A DNA stretch of 64,000 bases from Cavia porcellus (taxonomy: Eukaryota; Chordata; Mammalia; Rodentia; Caviidae), in assembly GCF_034190915.1 (NCBI RefSeq), contig NW_026947695.1, positions 186,001 to 250,000 on the forward strand, read 5' to 3'. Made by a program: the position numbers and the translations under genes. This document shows, piece by piece, positions 24,352 to 38,238 of this stretch (position 1 is the first letter of the stretch; each line of letters begins with the position of its first letter). The notes below the pieces were generated by a model. The model was not told the origin of the DNA. It saw only the letters and a program-made list of their open reading frames with translations, and searched no databases.

Positions 24352-27300
24352 TAGTAGGAGTTAGAAAAACATCAGGGGTGGTGCGCATTGTATGGGTGTG
24401 TGTTACATTACATTCACTAGTAGGAGTGAGAAAAACATCACGGGGTGGTGCGCATTGTATGGGTGTGTGTTACATTACATTCACTAGTAGGAGTGAGAAA
24501 AACATCACGGGGTGGTGCGCATTGTATGGGTGTGTGTTACATTACATTCACTAGTAGGAGTGAGAAAAACATCACGGGGTGGTGCGCATTGTATGAGTGT
24601 GTTACATTAGATTCACTACTAAGAGTCAGGAAAACATCACGGGGTGGTGCGCATTGTATGGGTGTGTTTTACATTAGATTCACTAGTAGCAGTGAGAAAA
24701 ACATCACGTGGTGGTGCGCATTTTATGGGTGTGTGCTACATTACATTCACTAGTAGCAGTGAGAAAAACATCACGGGGTGGTGCGCTTTGTATGGGTGTG
24801 TGTTACATTACATTCACTAGTAGCAGTGAGAAAAACATCACGGTGTGGTGCGCATTGTATGGGTGTGTGTTACATTACATTCACTAGTAGGAGTGAGAAA
24901 AACATCACGGGGTGGTGCGCATTGTATGGGTGTGTGTTACATTAGATTCACTAGTAGCAGTGAGAAAAACATCACGGGGTGGTGCGCATTGTATGGGTGT
25001 GTGTTACATTACATTCACTAGTAGGAGTGAGAAAAACATCACGGGGTGGTGCGCATTGTATGGGTGTGTGTTACATTAGATTCACTAGTAGGAGTGAGAA
25101 AAACATCACGGTGTGGTGCGCATTGTATGGGTGTGTGTTACATTAGATTCACTAGTAGGAGCCAGAAAAACATCACGGGGTGGTGAACATTGTATGGGTG
25201 TGTGTTACATTAAATTCACTAGTAGGAGTGAGAAAAACATCACGGGGTGGTGCGCATTTTATGGGTGTGTGTTACATTACATTCACTAGTAGCAGTGAGA
25301 AAAACATCACGGGGTGGTGCGCATTGTATGGGTGTGTTACATTACATTCACTAGTAGCAGTGAGAAAAACATCACGGGGTGGTGCGCATTGTATGGGTGT
25401 GTGTTACATTAGATTCACTAGTAGCAGTGAGAAAAACATCACGGGGTGGTGCGCATTGTATGGGTGTGTGTTACATTAGATTCACTAATAGCAGTGAGAA
25501 AAACATCACGGGGTGGTGCGCATTGTATGGGTGTGTGTTACATTAGATTCACTAGTAGCAGTGAGAAAAACATCACGGGGTGGTGCGCATTGTATGGGTG
25601 TGTGTTACATTAGATTCACTAGTAGCAGTGAAAAAAACATCACGGGGTGGTGCGCATTGTATGGGTGTGTGTTACATTAGATTCACTAGTAGCAGTAAGA
25701 AAAACATCACGGGGTGGTGCGCATTGTATGGGTGTGTGTTACATTACATTCACTAGTAGCCGTGAGAAAAACATCACGGGGTGGTGCGCATTGTATGGGT
25801 GTGTGTTACATTACATTCACTAGTAACAGTGAGAAAAACATCACGGGGTGGTGCGCATTGTATGGGTGTGTTACATTACATTCACTAGTAGCAGTGAGAA
25901 AAACATCACGGGGTGGTGCGCATTGTATGGGTGTGTGTTACATTAGATTCACTAGTAGCAGTGAGAAAAACATCACGGGGTGGTGCGCATTGTATGGGTG
26001 TGTGTTACATTAGATTCACTAGTAGCAGTGAAAAAAACATCACGGGGTGGTGCGCATTGTATGGGTGTGTGTTACATTACATTCACTAGTACGAGTGAGA
26101 AAAACATCACGGGGTGGTGCGCATTGTATGGGTGTGTGTTACATTAGATTCACTAGTAGGAGTGAGAAAAACATCACGGGGTGTTGCGCATTGTATGGGT
26201 GTGAGTTACATTACATTCACTAGTAGGAGTGAGAAAAACATCACGGGGTGGTGCGCATTGTATGGGTGTGTGTTACATTACATTCACTAGTAGGAGTGAG
26301 AGAAACATCACGGGGTGGTGCGCATTGTATGGGTGTGTGTTACATTACATTCACTAGTAGGAGTGAGAAAAACATCACGGGGTGGTCCGCATTGTATGGG
26401 TGTGTGTTACATTACATTCTCTAGTAGGAGTGAGAAAAACATCACGGGGTGGTGTGCATTGTATGGGTGTGTGTTACATTACATTCACTAGTAGGAGTGA
26501 GAAAAACATCACGGGGTGGTGCGCATTGTATGGGTGTGTGTTACATTACATTCACTAGTAGGAGTGAGAAAAACATCACGGGGTGGTGCGCATTGTATGG
26601 GTGTGTGTTACATTACATTCACGAGTAGGAGTGAGAAAAACATCACGGGGTGGTGCGCATTGTATGGGTGTGTGTTACATTACATTCACTAGTAGGAGTG
26701 AGAAAAACATCACGGGGTGGTGCGCATTGTATGGGTGTGTGTTATATTACATTCACTAGTAGGAGTGAGAAAAACATCACGGGGTGGTGCGCATTGTATG
26801 GGTGTGTGTTACATTAGATTCACTAGTAAGAGTGAGAAAAACATCACGGGGTGGTGCGCATTGTATGGGTGTGTGTTACATTAGATTCACTAGTAGCAGT
26901 GAGAAAAACATCACGGGGTGGTGCGCATTGTATGGGTGTGTGTTACATTAGATTCACTAGTAGGAGTGAGAAAAACATCACGGGGTGGTGCGCATTGTAT
27001 TGGTGTGTGTTACATTACATTCACTAGTAGCAGTGAGAAAAACATCACGGGGTGGTGCGCATTGTATGGGTGTGTGTTACATTACATTCACTAGTAGCAG
27101 TGAGAAAAACATCACGGGGAGGTGCGCATTGTATGGGTGTGTGTTACATTACATTCACTAGTAGGAGTGAGAAAAACATCACGGGGTGGTGCGCATTGTA
27201 TGGGTGTGTGTTACATTACATTCACTAGTAGGAGTGAGAAAAACATCACGGGGTGGTGCGCATTGTATGGGTGTTTGTTACATTACATTCCCTAGTAGGA

Positions 27301-27461
27301 GTGAGAAAAACATCACGGGGTGGTGCTCATTGTATGAGTGTATTACGTTACATTCACTACTAGGAGTGAGAAAAACATCACGGGGCGGTGCGCATTGTAT
27401 GGGTGTGTGTTACATTACATTCACTAGTAGCAGTGAGAAAAACATCACTGGGCGGTGCTCA
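24322..27461 (+). repeat. 3,140-bp (47-monomer) repeat, copy 1
   Basis: AGGAGTTAG with CATCAGGGG at 24361 recurs at 27501. AAGAGTCAGG, CACGTGGTGG with TGTGCTAC, GTGCGCTTTG, GTGAACATTG, the TAGCCGTGAG/TAACAGTGAG pair and GAGAGAAAC follow in order in both copies at a constant 3,140 bp. To the left of about 24,322 the copies differ. The right third of this unit (from about 26.6 kb) contains monomers lost from copy 2. Confidence 0.85.
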
Positions 27462-29754
27462 TTGTATGGGTGTGTGTTACATTACATTCACTAGTAGGAG
27501 TTAGAAAAACATCAGGGGTGGTGCGCATTGTATGGGTGTGTGTTACATTACATTCACTAGTAGGAGTGAGAAAAACATCACGGGGTGGTGCGCATTGTAT
27601 GGGTGTGTGTTACATTACATTCACTAGTAGGAGTGAGAAAAACATCACGGGGTGGTGCGCATTGTATGGGTGTGTGTTACATTACATTCACTAGTAGGAG
27701 TGAGAAAAACATCACGGGGTGGTGCGCATTGTATGAGTGTGTTACATTAGATTCACTACTAAGAGTCAGGAAAACATCACGGGGTGGTGCGCATTGTATG
27801 GGTGTGTTTTACATTAGATTCACTAGTAGCAGTGAGAAAAACATCACGTGGTGGTGCGCATTGTATGGGTGTGTGCTACATTACATTCACTAGTAGCAGT
27901 GAGAAAAACATCACGGGGTGGTGCGCTTTGTATGGGTGTGTGTTACATTACATTCACTAGTAGCAGTGAGAAAAACATCACGGTGTGGTGCGCATTGTAT
28001 GGGTGTGTGTTACATTACATTCACTAGTAGGAGTGAGAAAAACATCACGGGGTGGTGCGCATTGTATGGGTGTGTGTTACATTAGATTCACTAGTAGCAG
28101 TGAGAAAAACATCACGGGGTGGTGCGCATTGTATGGGTGTGTGTTACATTACATTCACTAGTAGGAGTGAGAAAAACATCACGGGGTGGTGCGCATTGTA
28201 TGGGTGTGTGTTACATTAGATTCACTAGTAGGAGTGAGAAAAACATCACGGTGTGGTGCGCATTGTATGGGTGTGTGTTACATTAGATTCACTAGTAGGA
28301 GTCAGAAAAACATCACGGGGTGGTGAACATTGTATGGGTGTGTGTTACATTAAATTCACTAGTAGGAGTGAGAAAAACATCACGGGGTGGTGCGCATTTT
28401 ATGGGTGTGTGTTACATTACATTCACTAGTAGCAGTGAGAAAAACATCACGGGGTGGTGCGCATTGTATGGGTGTGTTACATTACATTCACTAGTAGCAG
28501 TGAGAAAAACATCACGGGGTGGTGCGCATTGTATGGGTGTGTGTTACATTAGATTCACTAGTAGCAGTGAGAAAAACATCACGGGGTGGTGCGCATTGTA
28601 TGGGTGTGTGTTACATTAGATTCACTAATAGCAGTGAGAAAAACATCACGGGGTGGTGCGCATTGTATGGGTGTGTGTTACATTAGATTCACTAGTAGCA
28701 GTGAGAAAAACATCACGGGGTGGTGCGCATTGTATGGGTGTGTGTTACATTAGATTCACTAGTAGCAGTGAAAAAAACATCACGGGGTGGTGCGCATTGT
28801 ATGGGTGTGTGTTACATTAGATTCACTAGTAGCAGTAAGAAAAACATCACGGGGTGGTGCGCATTGTATGGGTGTGTGTTACATTACATTCACTAGTAGC
28901 CGTGAGAAAAACATCACGGGGTGGTGCGCATTGTATGGGTGTGTGTTACATTACATTCACTAGTAACAGTGAGAAAAACATCACGGGGTGGTGCGCATTG
29001 TATGGGTGTGTTACATTACATTCACTAGTAGCAGTGAGAAAAACATCACGGGGTGGTGCGCATTGTATGGGTGTGTGTTACATTAGATTCACTAGTAGCA
29101 GTGAGAAAAACATCACGGGGTGGTGCGCATTGTATGGGTGTGTGTTACATTAGATTCACTAGTAGCAGTGAAAAAAACATCACGGGGTGGTGCGCATTGT
29201 ATGGGTGTGTGTTACATTACATTCACTAGTACGAGTGAGAAAAACATCACGGGGTGGTGCGCATTGTATGGGTGTGTGTTACATTAGATTCACTAGTAGG
29301 AGTGAGAAAAACATCACGGGGTGTTGCGCATTGTATGGGTGTGAGTTACATTACATTCACTAGTAGGAGTGAGAAAAACATCACGGGGTGGTGCGCATTG
29401 TATGGGTGTGTGTTACATTACATTCACTAGTAGGAGTGAGAGAAACATCACGGGGTGGTGCGCATTGTATGGGTGTGTGTTACATTACATTCACTAGTAG
29501 GAGTGAGAAAAACATCACGGGGTGGTCCGCATTGTATGGGTGTGTGTTACATTACATTCTCTAGTAGGAGTGAGAAAAACATCACGGGGTGGTGTGCATT
29601 GTATGGGTGTGTGTTACATTACATTCACTAGTAGGAGTGAGAAAAACATCACGGGGTGGTGCGCATTGTATGGGTGTGTGTTACATTACATTCACTAGTA
29701 GGAGTGAGAAAAACATCACGGGGTGGTGCGCATTGTATGGGTGTGTGTTACATT
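27462..29754 (+). repeat. 3,140-bp repeat, copy 2 (partial)
   Basis: This copy matches 24,322-26,614 at 3,140 bp with very few differences, such as AGTCAG against AGCCAG near 25,162 and 28,302. At about 29,754 the offset drops to 2,939 bp: TAGATTCACTAGTAAG is at about 26,815 here and 29,754 there, so three monomers are missing from this copy. Its right part doubles as the start of the 10,421-bp module. Confidence 0.82.
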
Positions 29755-32700
29755 AGATTCACTAGTAAGAGTGAGAAAAACATCACGGGGTGGTGCGCAT
29801 TGTATGGGTGTATGTTACATTAGATTCACTAGTAGCAGTGAGAAAAACATCACGGGGTGGTGCGCATTGTATGGGTGTGTGTTACATTAGATTCACTAGT
29901 AGGAGTGAGAAAAACATCACGGGGTGGTGCGCATTGTATGGGTGTGTGTTACATTACATTCACTAGTAGCAGTGAGAAAAACATCACGGGGTGGTGCGCA
30001 TTGTATGGGTGTGTGTTACATTACATTCACTAGTAGCAGTGAGAAAAACATCACGGGGTGGTGCGCATTGTATGGGTGTGTGTTACATTACATTCACGAG
30101 TAGCAGTGAGAAAAACATCACGGGGTGGTGCGCATTGTATGGGTGTGTGTTACATTACATTCACTAGTAGGAGTGAGAAAAACATCACGGGGTGGTGCGC
30201 ATTGTATGGGTGTGTGTTACATTACATTCACGAGTAGGAGTGAGAAAAACATCACGGGGTGGTGCGCGTTGTATGGGTGTGTGTTACATTACATTCACTA
30301 GTAGGAGTGAGAAAAACATCACGGGGTGGTGCTCATTGTATGAGTGTGTTACATTACATTCACTACTAGGAGTGAGAAAAACATCACGGGGCGGTGCGCA
30401 TTGTATGGGTGTGTGTTACATTACATTCACTAGTAGCAGTGAGAAAAACATCACGGGGCGGTGCGCATTGTATGGGTGTGTGTTACATTACATTCACTAG
30501 TAGGAGTGAGAAAAACATCACGGGGTGGTGCGCATTGTATGGGTGTGTGTTACATTACATTCACTAGTAGGAGTGAGAAAAACATCACGGGGTGGTGCGC
30601 ATTGTATGGGTGTGTGTCACATTAGATTCACTAGTAGGAGTGAGAAAGCATCACGGGGTGGTGCGCATTGTATGGGTGTGTGTTACATTACATTCACTAG
30701 TAGGAGCTAGAAAAACATCACGGGGTGGTGCGCATTGTATGGGTGTGTGTTACATTACATTCACTAGTAGGAGTGAGAAAAACATCACGGGGTGGTGTGC
30801 ATTGTATGAGTGTGTTACATTAGATTCACTAGTAGGAGTGAGAAAAACATCACTGTGTGGTGCGCATTGTATGGGTGTGTGTTACATTAGATTCACTAGT
30901 AGGAGTGAGAAAAACATCACGGTGTGGTGCGCATTGTATGGGTGTGTGTTACATTACATTCACTAGTAGGAGTGAGAAAAACATCACGGGGTGGTGCGCA
31001 TTGTATGGGTGTGTGTTACATTAGATTCACTAGTAGGAGTGAGAAAAACATCACGGGGTGGTGCGCATTGTATGGGTGTGTGTTACATTAGATTCACTAG
31101 TAGGAGTCAGAAAAACATCACGGGGTGGTGCGCATTGTATGGGTGTGTGTTACATTAAATTCACTAGTAGGAGTGAGAAAAACATCACGGGGTGGTGCGC
31201 ATTGTATGGGTGTGTGTTACATTACATTCACTAGTAGCCGTGAGAAAAACATCACGGGGTGGTGCGCATTGTATGGGTGTGTGTTACATTACATTCACTA
31301 GTAACAGTGAGAAAAACATCACGGGGTGGTGCGCATTGTATGGGTGTGTTACATTACATTCACTAATAGCAGTGAGAAAAACATCACGGGGTGGTGCGCA
31401 TTGTATGGGTGTGTGTTACATTAGATTCACTAGTAGCAGTGAGAAAAACATCACGGGGTGGTGCGCATCGTATGGGTGTGTGTTACATTAGATTCACTAG
31501 TAGCAGTGAGAAAAACATCACGGGGTGGTGCGCATTGTATGGGTGTGTGTTACATTTGATTCACTAGTAGCAGTGAGAAAAACATCACGGGGTGGTGCGC
31601 ATTGTATGGGTGTGTGTTACATTAGATTCACTAGTAGCAGTGAAAAAAACATCACGGGGTGGTGCGCATTGTATGGGTGTGTGTTACATTAGATTCACTA
31701 GTAGCAGTGAGAAAAACATCACGGGGTGGTGCGCATTGTATGGGTGTGTGTTACATTACATTCACTAGTACGAGTGAGAAAAACATCACGGGGTGGTGCG
31801 CATTGTATGGGTGTGTGTCACATTAGATTCACTAGTAGGAGTGAGAAAAACATCACGGGGTGTTGCGCATTGTATGGGTGTGAGTTACATTACATTCACT
31901 AGTAGGAGTGAGAAAAACATCACGGGGTGGTGCGCATTGTATGGGTGTGTGTTACATTACATTCACTAGTAGCAGTGAGAAAAACATCACGGGGTGGTGC
32001 GCATTGTATGGGTGTGTGTTACATTAGATTCACTAGTAGCAGTGAGAAAAACATCACGGGGTGGTGCGCATTGTATGAGTGTGTGTTACATTAGATTCAC
32101 TAGTAGCAGTGAGAAAACATCACGGGGTGGTGCGCATTGTACGGGTGTGTGTTACATTAGATTCACTAGTAGCAGTGAGAAAAACATCACGGGGTGGTGC
32201 GCATTGTATGGGTGTGTGTTACATTAGATTCACTAGTAGCAGTGAAAAAAACATCACGGGGTGGTGCGCATTGTATGGGTTTGTGTTACATTAGATTCAC
32301 TAGTAGCAGTGAGAAAAACATCACGGGGTGGTGCGCATTGGGTGTGTGTTACATTACATTCACTAGTACGAGTGAGAAAAACATCACGGGGTGGTGCGCA
32401 TTGTATGGGTGTGTGTTACATTAGATTCACTAGTAGGAGTGAGAAAAACATCACGGGGTGTTGCGCATTGTATGGGTGTGAGTTACATTACATTCACTAG
32501 TAGGAGTGAGAAAAACATCACGGGGTGGTGCGCATTGTATGGGTGTGTGTTACATTACATTCACTAGTAGGAGTGAGAAAAACATCACGGGGTGGTGCGC
32601 ATTGTATGGGTGTGTGTTACATTACATTCACTAGTAGGAGTGAGAAAAATATCACGGGGTGGTGAGCATTGTATGGGTGTGTGTTACATTACATTCTCTA

Positions 32701-35700
32701 GTAGGAGTGAGAAAAACATCACGGGGTGGTGCGCATTGTATGGGTGTGTGTTACATTACATTCACTAGTAGGAGTGAGAAAAACATCACGGGGTGGTGCG
32801 CATTGTATGGGTGTGTGTTACATTACATTCACTAGTAGGAGTGAGAAAAACATCACGGGTTGGTGCGCATTGTATGGGTGTGTGTTACATTAGATTCACT
32901 AGTAAGAGTGAGAAAAACATCACGGGGTGGTGCGCATTGTATGGGTGTGTGTTACATTAGATTCACTAGTAGCAGTGAGAAAAACATCACGGGGTGGTGC
33001 GCATTGTATGGGTGTGTGTTACATTAGATTCACTAGTAGGAGGGAGAAAAACATCACGGGGTGGTGCGCATTGTATGGGGGTGTGTTACATTACATTCAC
33101 TAGTAGCAGTGAGAAAAACATCACGGGGTGGTGCGCATTGTATCGGTGTGTGTTACATTACATTCACTAGTAGCAGTGAGAAAAACATCACGGGGTGGTG
33201 CGCATTGTATGGGTGTGTGTTACATTACATTCACTAGTAGGAGTGAGAAAAACATCACGGTGTGGTGCGCATTGTATGGGTGTGTGTTACATTACATTCA
33301 CGAGTAGGAGTGAGAAAAACATCACGGGGTGGTGCGCATTGTATGGGTGTGTGTTACATTACATTCACTAGTAGGAGTGAGAAAAACTTCACGGGGTGGT
33401 GCTCATTGTATGAGTGTGTTACATTACATTCACTACTAGGAGTGAGAAAAACATCACGGGGCGGTGCGCATTGTATGGGTGTGTGTTACATTACATTCAC
33501 TAGTAGCAGTGAGAAAAACATCACGGGGTGGTGCGCATTGTATGAGTGTGTGTTACATTACATTCACTAGTAGGAGTGAGAAAAACATCACGGGGTGGTG
33601 CGCATTGTATGGGTGTGTGTTACATTACATTCACTAGTAAGAGTGAGAAAAACATCACGGGGTGGTGCGCATTGAATGGGTGTGTGTTACATTAGATTCA
33701 CTAGTAGGAGTGAGAAAAACATCACGGGGTGGTGCGCATTATATGGGTGAGTGTTACATTAGATTCACTAGTAGGAGTGAGAAAAACATCACGGGGTGGT
33801 GCGCATTGTATGGGTGTGTGTTACATTACATTCACTAGTAGGAGTGAGAAAAACATCACGGGGTGGTGCGCATTGTATGGGTGTGTGTTACATTACATTC
33901 ACTAGTAGGAGTGAGAAAAACATCACGGGGTGGTGCGCATTGTATGGGTGTGTGTTACATTACATTCACTAGTAGGAGTGAGAAAAACATCACGGGGTGG
34001 TGCGCATTGTATGGGTGTGTGTTACATTACATTCACTAGTAGGAGTGAGAAAAACATCACGGGGTGGTGCTCATTGTATGAGTGTATTACGTTACATTCA
34101 CTAGTAGGAGTGAGAAAAACATCACGGGGCGGTGCGCATTGTATGGGTGTGTGTTACATTACATTCACTAGTAGCAGTGAGAAAAACATCACGGGGCGGT
34201 GCTCACTGTATGGGTGTGTGTTACATTACATTCACTAGTAGGAGTTAGAAAAACATCACGGGGTGGTGCGCATTGTATGGGTGTGTGTTACATTACATTC
34301 ACTAGTAGGAGTGAGAAAAACATCAAGGGGTGGTGCGCATTGTATGGGTGTGTGTTACATTAGATTCACTAGTAGGAGTGAGAAAAACATCACGGGGTGG
34401 TGCGCATTGTATGAGTGTGTTACATTACATTCACTAGTAGGAGTGAGAAAAACATCACGGGGTGGTGCGCATTGTATGAGTGTGTTACATTACATTCACT
34501 ACTAGGAGTCAGGAAAACATCACGGGGTGGTGCTCATTGTATGGGTGTGTTTTACATTATATTCACTAGTAGCTGTGAGAAAAACATCACGTGGTGGTGC
34601 GCATTGTATGGGTGTGTGCTACATTACATTCACTAGTAGCAGTGAGAAAAACATCACGGGGTGGTGCGCTTTGTATGGGTGTGTGTTACATTACATTCAC
34701 TAGTAGCAGTCAGAAAAACATCACGGGGTGGTGCGCATTGTATGGGTGTGTGTTACATTACATTCACTAGTAGGAGTGAGAAAAACATCACGGGGTGGTG
34801 CGCATTCTATGGGTGTGTGTTACATTACATTCACTAGTAGGAGTGAGAAAAACATCACGGGGTGGTGCGCATTGTATGGGTGTGTGTTACGTTACATTCA
34901 CTAGTAGGAGTGAGAAAAACATCACGGGGTGGTGCGCATTGTATGGGTGTGTGTTACGTTACATTCACTAGTAGGAGTGAGAAAAACATCACGGGGTGGT
35001 GCGCATTGTATGGGTGTGTGTTACATTACATTCACTAGTAGGAGTGAGAAAAACATCACGGGGTGGTGCGCATTGTATGGGTGTGTGTTACATTAGATTC
35101 ACTAGTAGCAGTGAAAAAAACATCACGGGGTGGTGCGCATTGTATGGGTGTGTGTTACATTACATTCACTAGTAGGAGTGAGAAAAACATCACGGGGTGG
35201 TGCGCATTGTATGGGTGAGTGTTACATTAGATTCACTAGTAGGAGTGAGAAAAACATCACGGGGTGGTGCGCATTGTATGGGTGTGTGTTACATTACATT
35301 CACTAGTAGGAGTGAGAAAAACATCACGGGGTGGTGCGCATTGTATGGGTGTGTGTTACATTACATTCACTAGTAGGAGTGAGAAAAACATCACGGGGTG
35401 GTGCTCATTGTATGAGTGTGTTACATTACATTCACTACTAGGAGTGAGAAAAACATCACGGGGCGGTGCGCATTGTATGGGTGTGTGTTACATTACATTC
35501 ACTAGTAGCAGTGAGAAAAACATAACGGGGCGGTGGGCATTGTATGGGTGTGTGTTACATTACATTCACTAGTAGGAGTGAGAAAAACATCACGGGGTGG
35601 TGCGCATTGTATGGGTGTGTGTTACATTACATTCACTAGTAGGAGTGAGAAAAACATCACGGGGTGGTGCGCATTGTATGGGTGTGTGTTACATTAGATT

Positions 35701-38238
35701 CACTAGTAGGAGTGAGAAAAACATCACGGGGTGGTGCGCATTGTATGGGTGTGTGTTACATTACATTCACTAGTAGGAGTGAGAAAAACATCACGGGGTG
35801 GTGCGCATTGTATGGGTGTGTGTTACATTACATTCACTAGTAGGAGTGAGAAAAACATCACGGGGTGGTGCGCATTGTATGGGTGAGTGTTACATTAGAT
35901 TCACTAGTAGGAGTGAGAAAAACATCACGGGGTGGTGCGCATTGTATGGGTGTGTGTTACATTACATTCACTAGTAGGAGTGAGAAAAACATCACGGGGC
36001 GGTGCGCATTGTATGGGTGTGTGTTACATTACATTCACTAGTAGGAGTGAGAAAAACATCACGGGGCGGTGCGCATTGTATGGGTGTGTGTTACATTACA
36101 TTCTCTACTAGGAGTGAGAAAAACATCACGGGGTGGTGCGCATTGTATGGGTGTGTGTTACATTAGATTCACTAGTAGGAGTGAGAAAAACATCACGGTG
36201 TGGTGCGCATTGTATGGGTGTGTGTTACATTACATTCACTAGTAGCAGTGAGAAAAACATCACGGGGTGGTGCTCATTGTATGAGTGTGTTACATTACAT
36301 TCACTACTAGGAGTGAGAAAAACATCACGGGGCAGTGCGCATTGTATGCGTGTGTGTTACATTAGATTCACTAGTAGGAGTGAGAAAAACATCACGGGGC
36401 GGTGCGCATTGTATCGGTGTGTGTTACATTACATTCACTAGTAGGAGTGAGAAAATCATCACGGGGTGGTGCGCATTGTATGGGTGTGTGTTACATTACA
36501 TTCACTAGTAGCAGTGAGAAAAACATCACGGGGTGGTGCGCATTGTATGGGTGTGTGTTACATTACATTCACTAGTAGCAGTGAGAAAAACATCACGGGG
36601 TGGTGCGCATTTTATGGGTGTGTGTTACACTAGATTCACTAGTAGCAGTGAGAAAAACATCACGGGGTGGTGCGCATTGTATGGGTGTGTGTTACATTAG
36701 ATTCACTAGTAGCAGTGAGAAAAACATCACGGGATGGTGCGCATTGTATGGGTGTGTGTTACATTACATTCACTAGTAGGAGTGAGAAAAACATCACGGG
36801 GTGGTGCGCATTGTATGGGTGTGTGTTACATTACATTCACTACTAGGAGTGAGAAAAACATCACGGGGTGGTGCGCATTGTATGGGTGTTTGTTACATTA
36901 GATTCACTAGTAGCAGTGAGAAAAACATCACGGGGTGGTGCGCATTGTATGGGTGTGTGTTACATTACATTGACTAGTAGGAGTGAGAAAAACATCACGG
37001 GGTGGTGCGCATTGTATGGGTGTGTGTTACATTACATTCACTAGTAGTAGTGAGAAAAACATCAAGGGGTGGTGCGCATTGTATGGGTGTGTGTTACATT
37101 ACATTGACTAGTAGGAGTGAGAAAAACATCACGGGGTGGTGCGCATTGTATGGGTCTGTGTTACATTAGATTCACTAGTTGAGTGAGGAAAACATCACCG
37201 GGTGGTGCGCATTGTATGGGTGTGTGTTACATTACATTCACTAGTAGGAGTGAGATAAACATCACGGGGAGGTGCGCATTGTATGGGTGTGTGTTACAAT
37301 ACATTCAATAGTAGGAGTGGAAAAACATCACGGGGTGGTGCACATTGTATGGGTGTGTGTTACATTACATTCACTAGTAGGAGTGAGAAAAACATCACGG
37401 TGTGGTGCGCATTGTATGGGTGTGTGTTACATTACATTCTCTAGTAGGAGTGAGAAAAACATCACGGGGTTGTGCGCATTGTATGGGTGTGTGTAACATT
37501 AGATTCACTAGTAGGAGTGAGAAAAACATCACGGGGTGGTGCGCATTTTATTTGGTTTGTGTTACATTAGATTCACTAGTAGGAGTGAGAAAAACATCAC
37601 GGGGTGGTGCGCATTGTATGGGTGTGTGTTACATTACATTCACTAGTAGGAGTGAGAAAAACATCACGGGGTGGTGCGCATTGTATGGGTGTGTGTTACA
37701 TTAGATTCACTAGTAGCAGTGAGAAAAACATCACGGGGTGGTGCGCATTGTATGGGTGTGTGTTACATTACATTCACTAGTAGGAGTGAGAAAAACATCA
37801 CGGGGTGGTGCGCATTGTATGGGTGTGTGTTACATTACATTCACTAGGAGGAGTGAGAAAAATAACGGGGTGGTGCGCATTGTATGGGTGTGTGTTACAT
37901 TACATTCACTAGTAGCAGTGAGAAAAACATCACGGGGTGGTGCGCATCGAATGGGTGTGTGTTACATTACATTCACTAGTAGCAGTGAGAAAAACATCAC
38001 GGGGTGGTGCGCATCGTATGGGTGTGTGTTACATTAGATTCACTAGTAGCAGTGAGAAAAACATCACGGGGTGGTGCGCATCGTATGGGCGTGTGTTACA
38101 TTAGATTCACTAGTAGCAGTGAGAAAAACATCACGGGGTGGTGCGCATTGTATGGGTGTGTGTTACATTAGATTCACTAGTAGCAGTGAGAAAAACATCA
38201 CGGGGTGGTGCGCATTGTATGGGTGTGTGTTACATTAC
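27818..38238 (+). repeat. 10,421-bp module A
   Basis: This block is the reference for the right-hand mosaic. Markers in order include CACGTGGTGG (27845), GTGAACATTG (about 28,323), TAGCCGTGAG, CACGAG monomers near 30,093 and 30,230, AGGAGCTAG (about 30,705), GTACGGGTG (about 32,140), GGAGGGAG (about 33,032), AACTTCAC (about 33,386), GAGTGTATTACG (about 34,081), TAGCTGTGAG (about 34,571), two GTTACGTTAC monomers (34.9 kb), TTGAGTGAGG (about 37,180), ACAATACA (37296) and the aberrant monomer at 37,541. The first of these recur from 38,266 on at an offset of 10,421 bp. A 4-bp loss lies at 32,338 (CGCATTGGGTG). Confidence 0.85.
37541..37560 (+). repeat. Aberrant monomer core, three copies
   Basis: The monomer core here reads GCGCATTTTATTTGGTTTGT, with five or more T substitutions and a net gain of 1 bp over the consensus TATGGGTGTGTG region. 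It is the most diverged core I noticed. It recurs unchanged at 53,174 and 56,184, exactly where the 15,633-bp and 3,010-bp duplications predict. The cluster of G-to-T changes in one spot looks like a single mutational event rather than slow drift. Confidence 0.8.
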
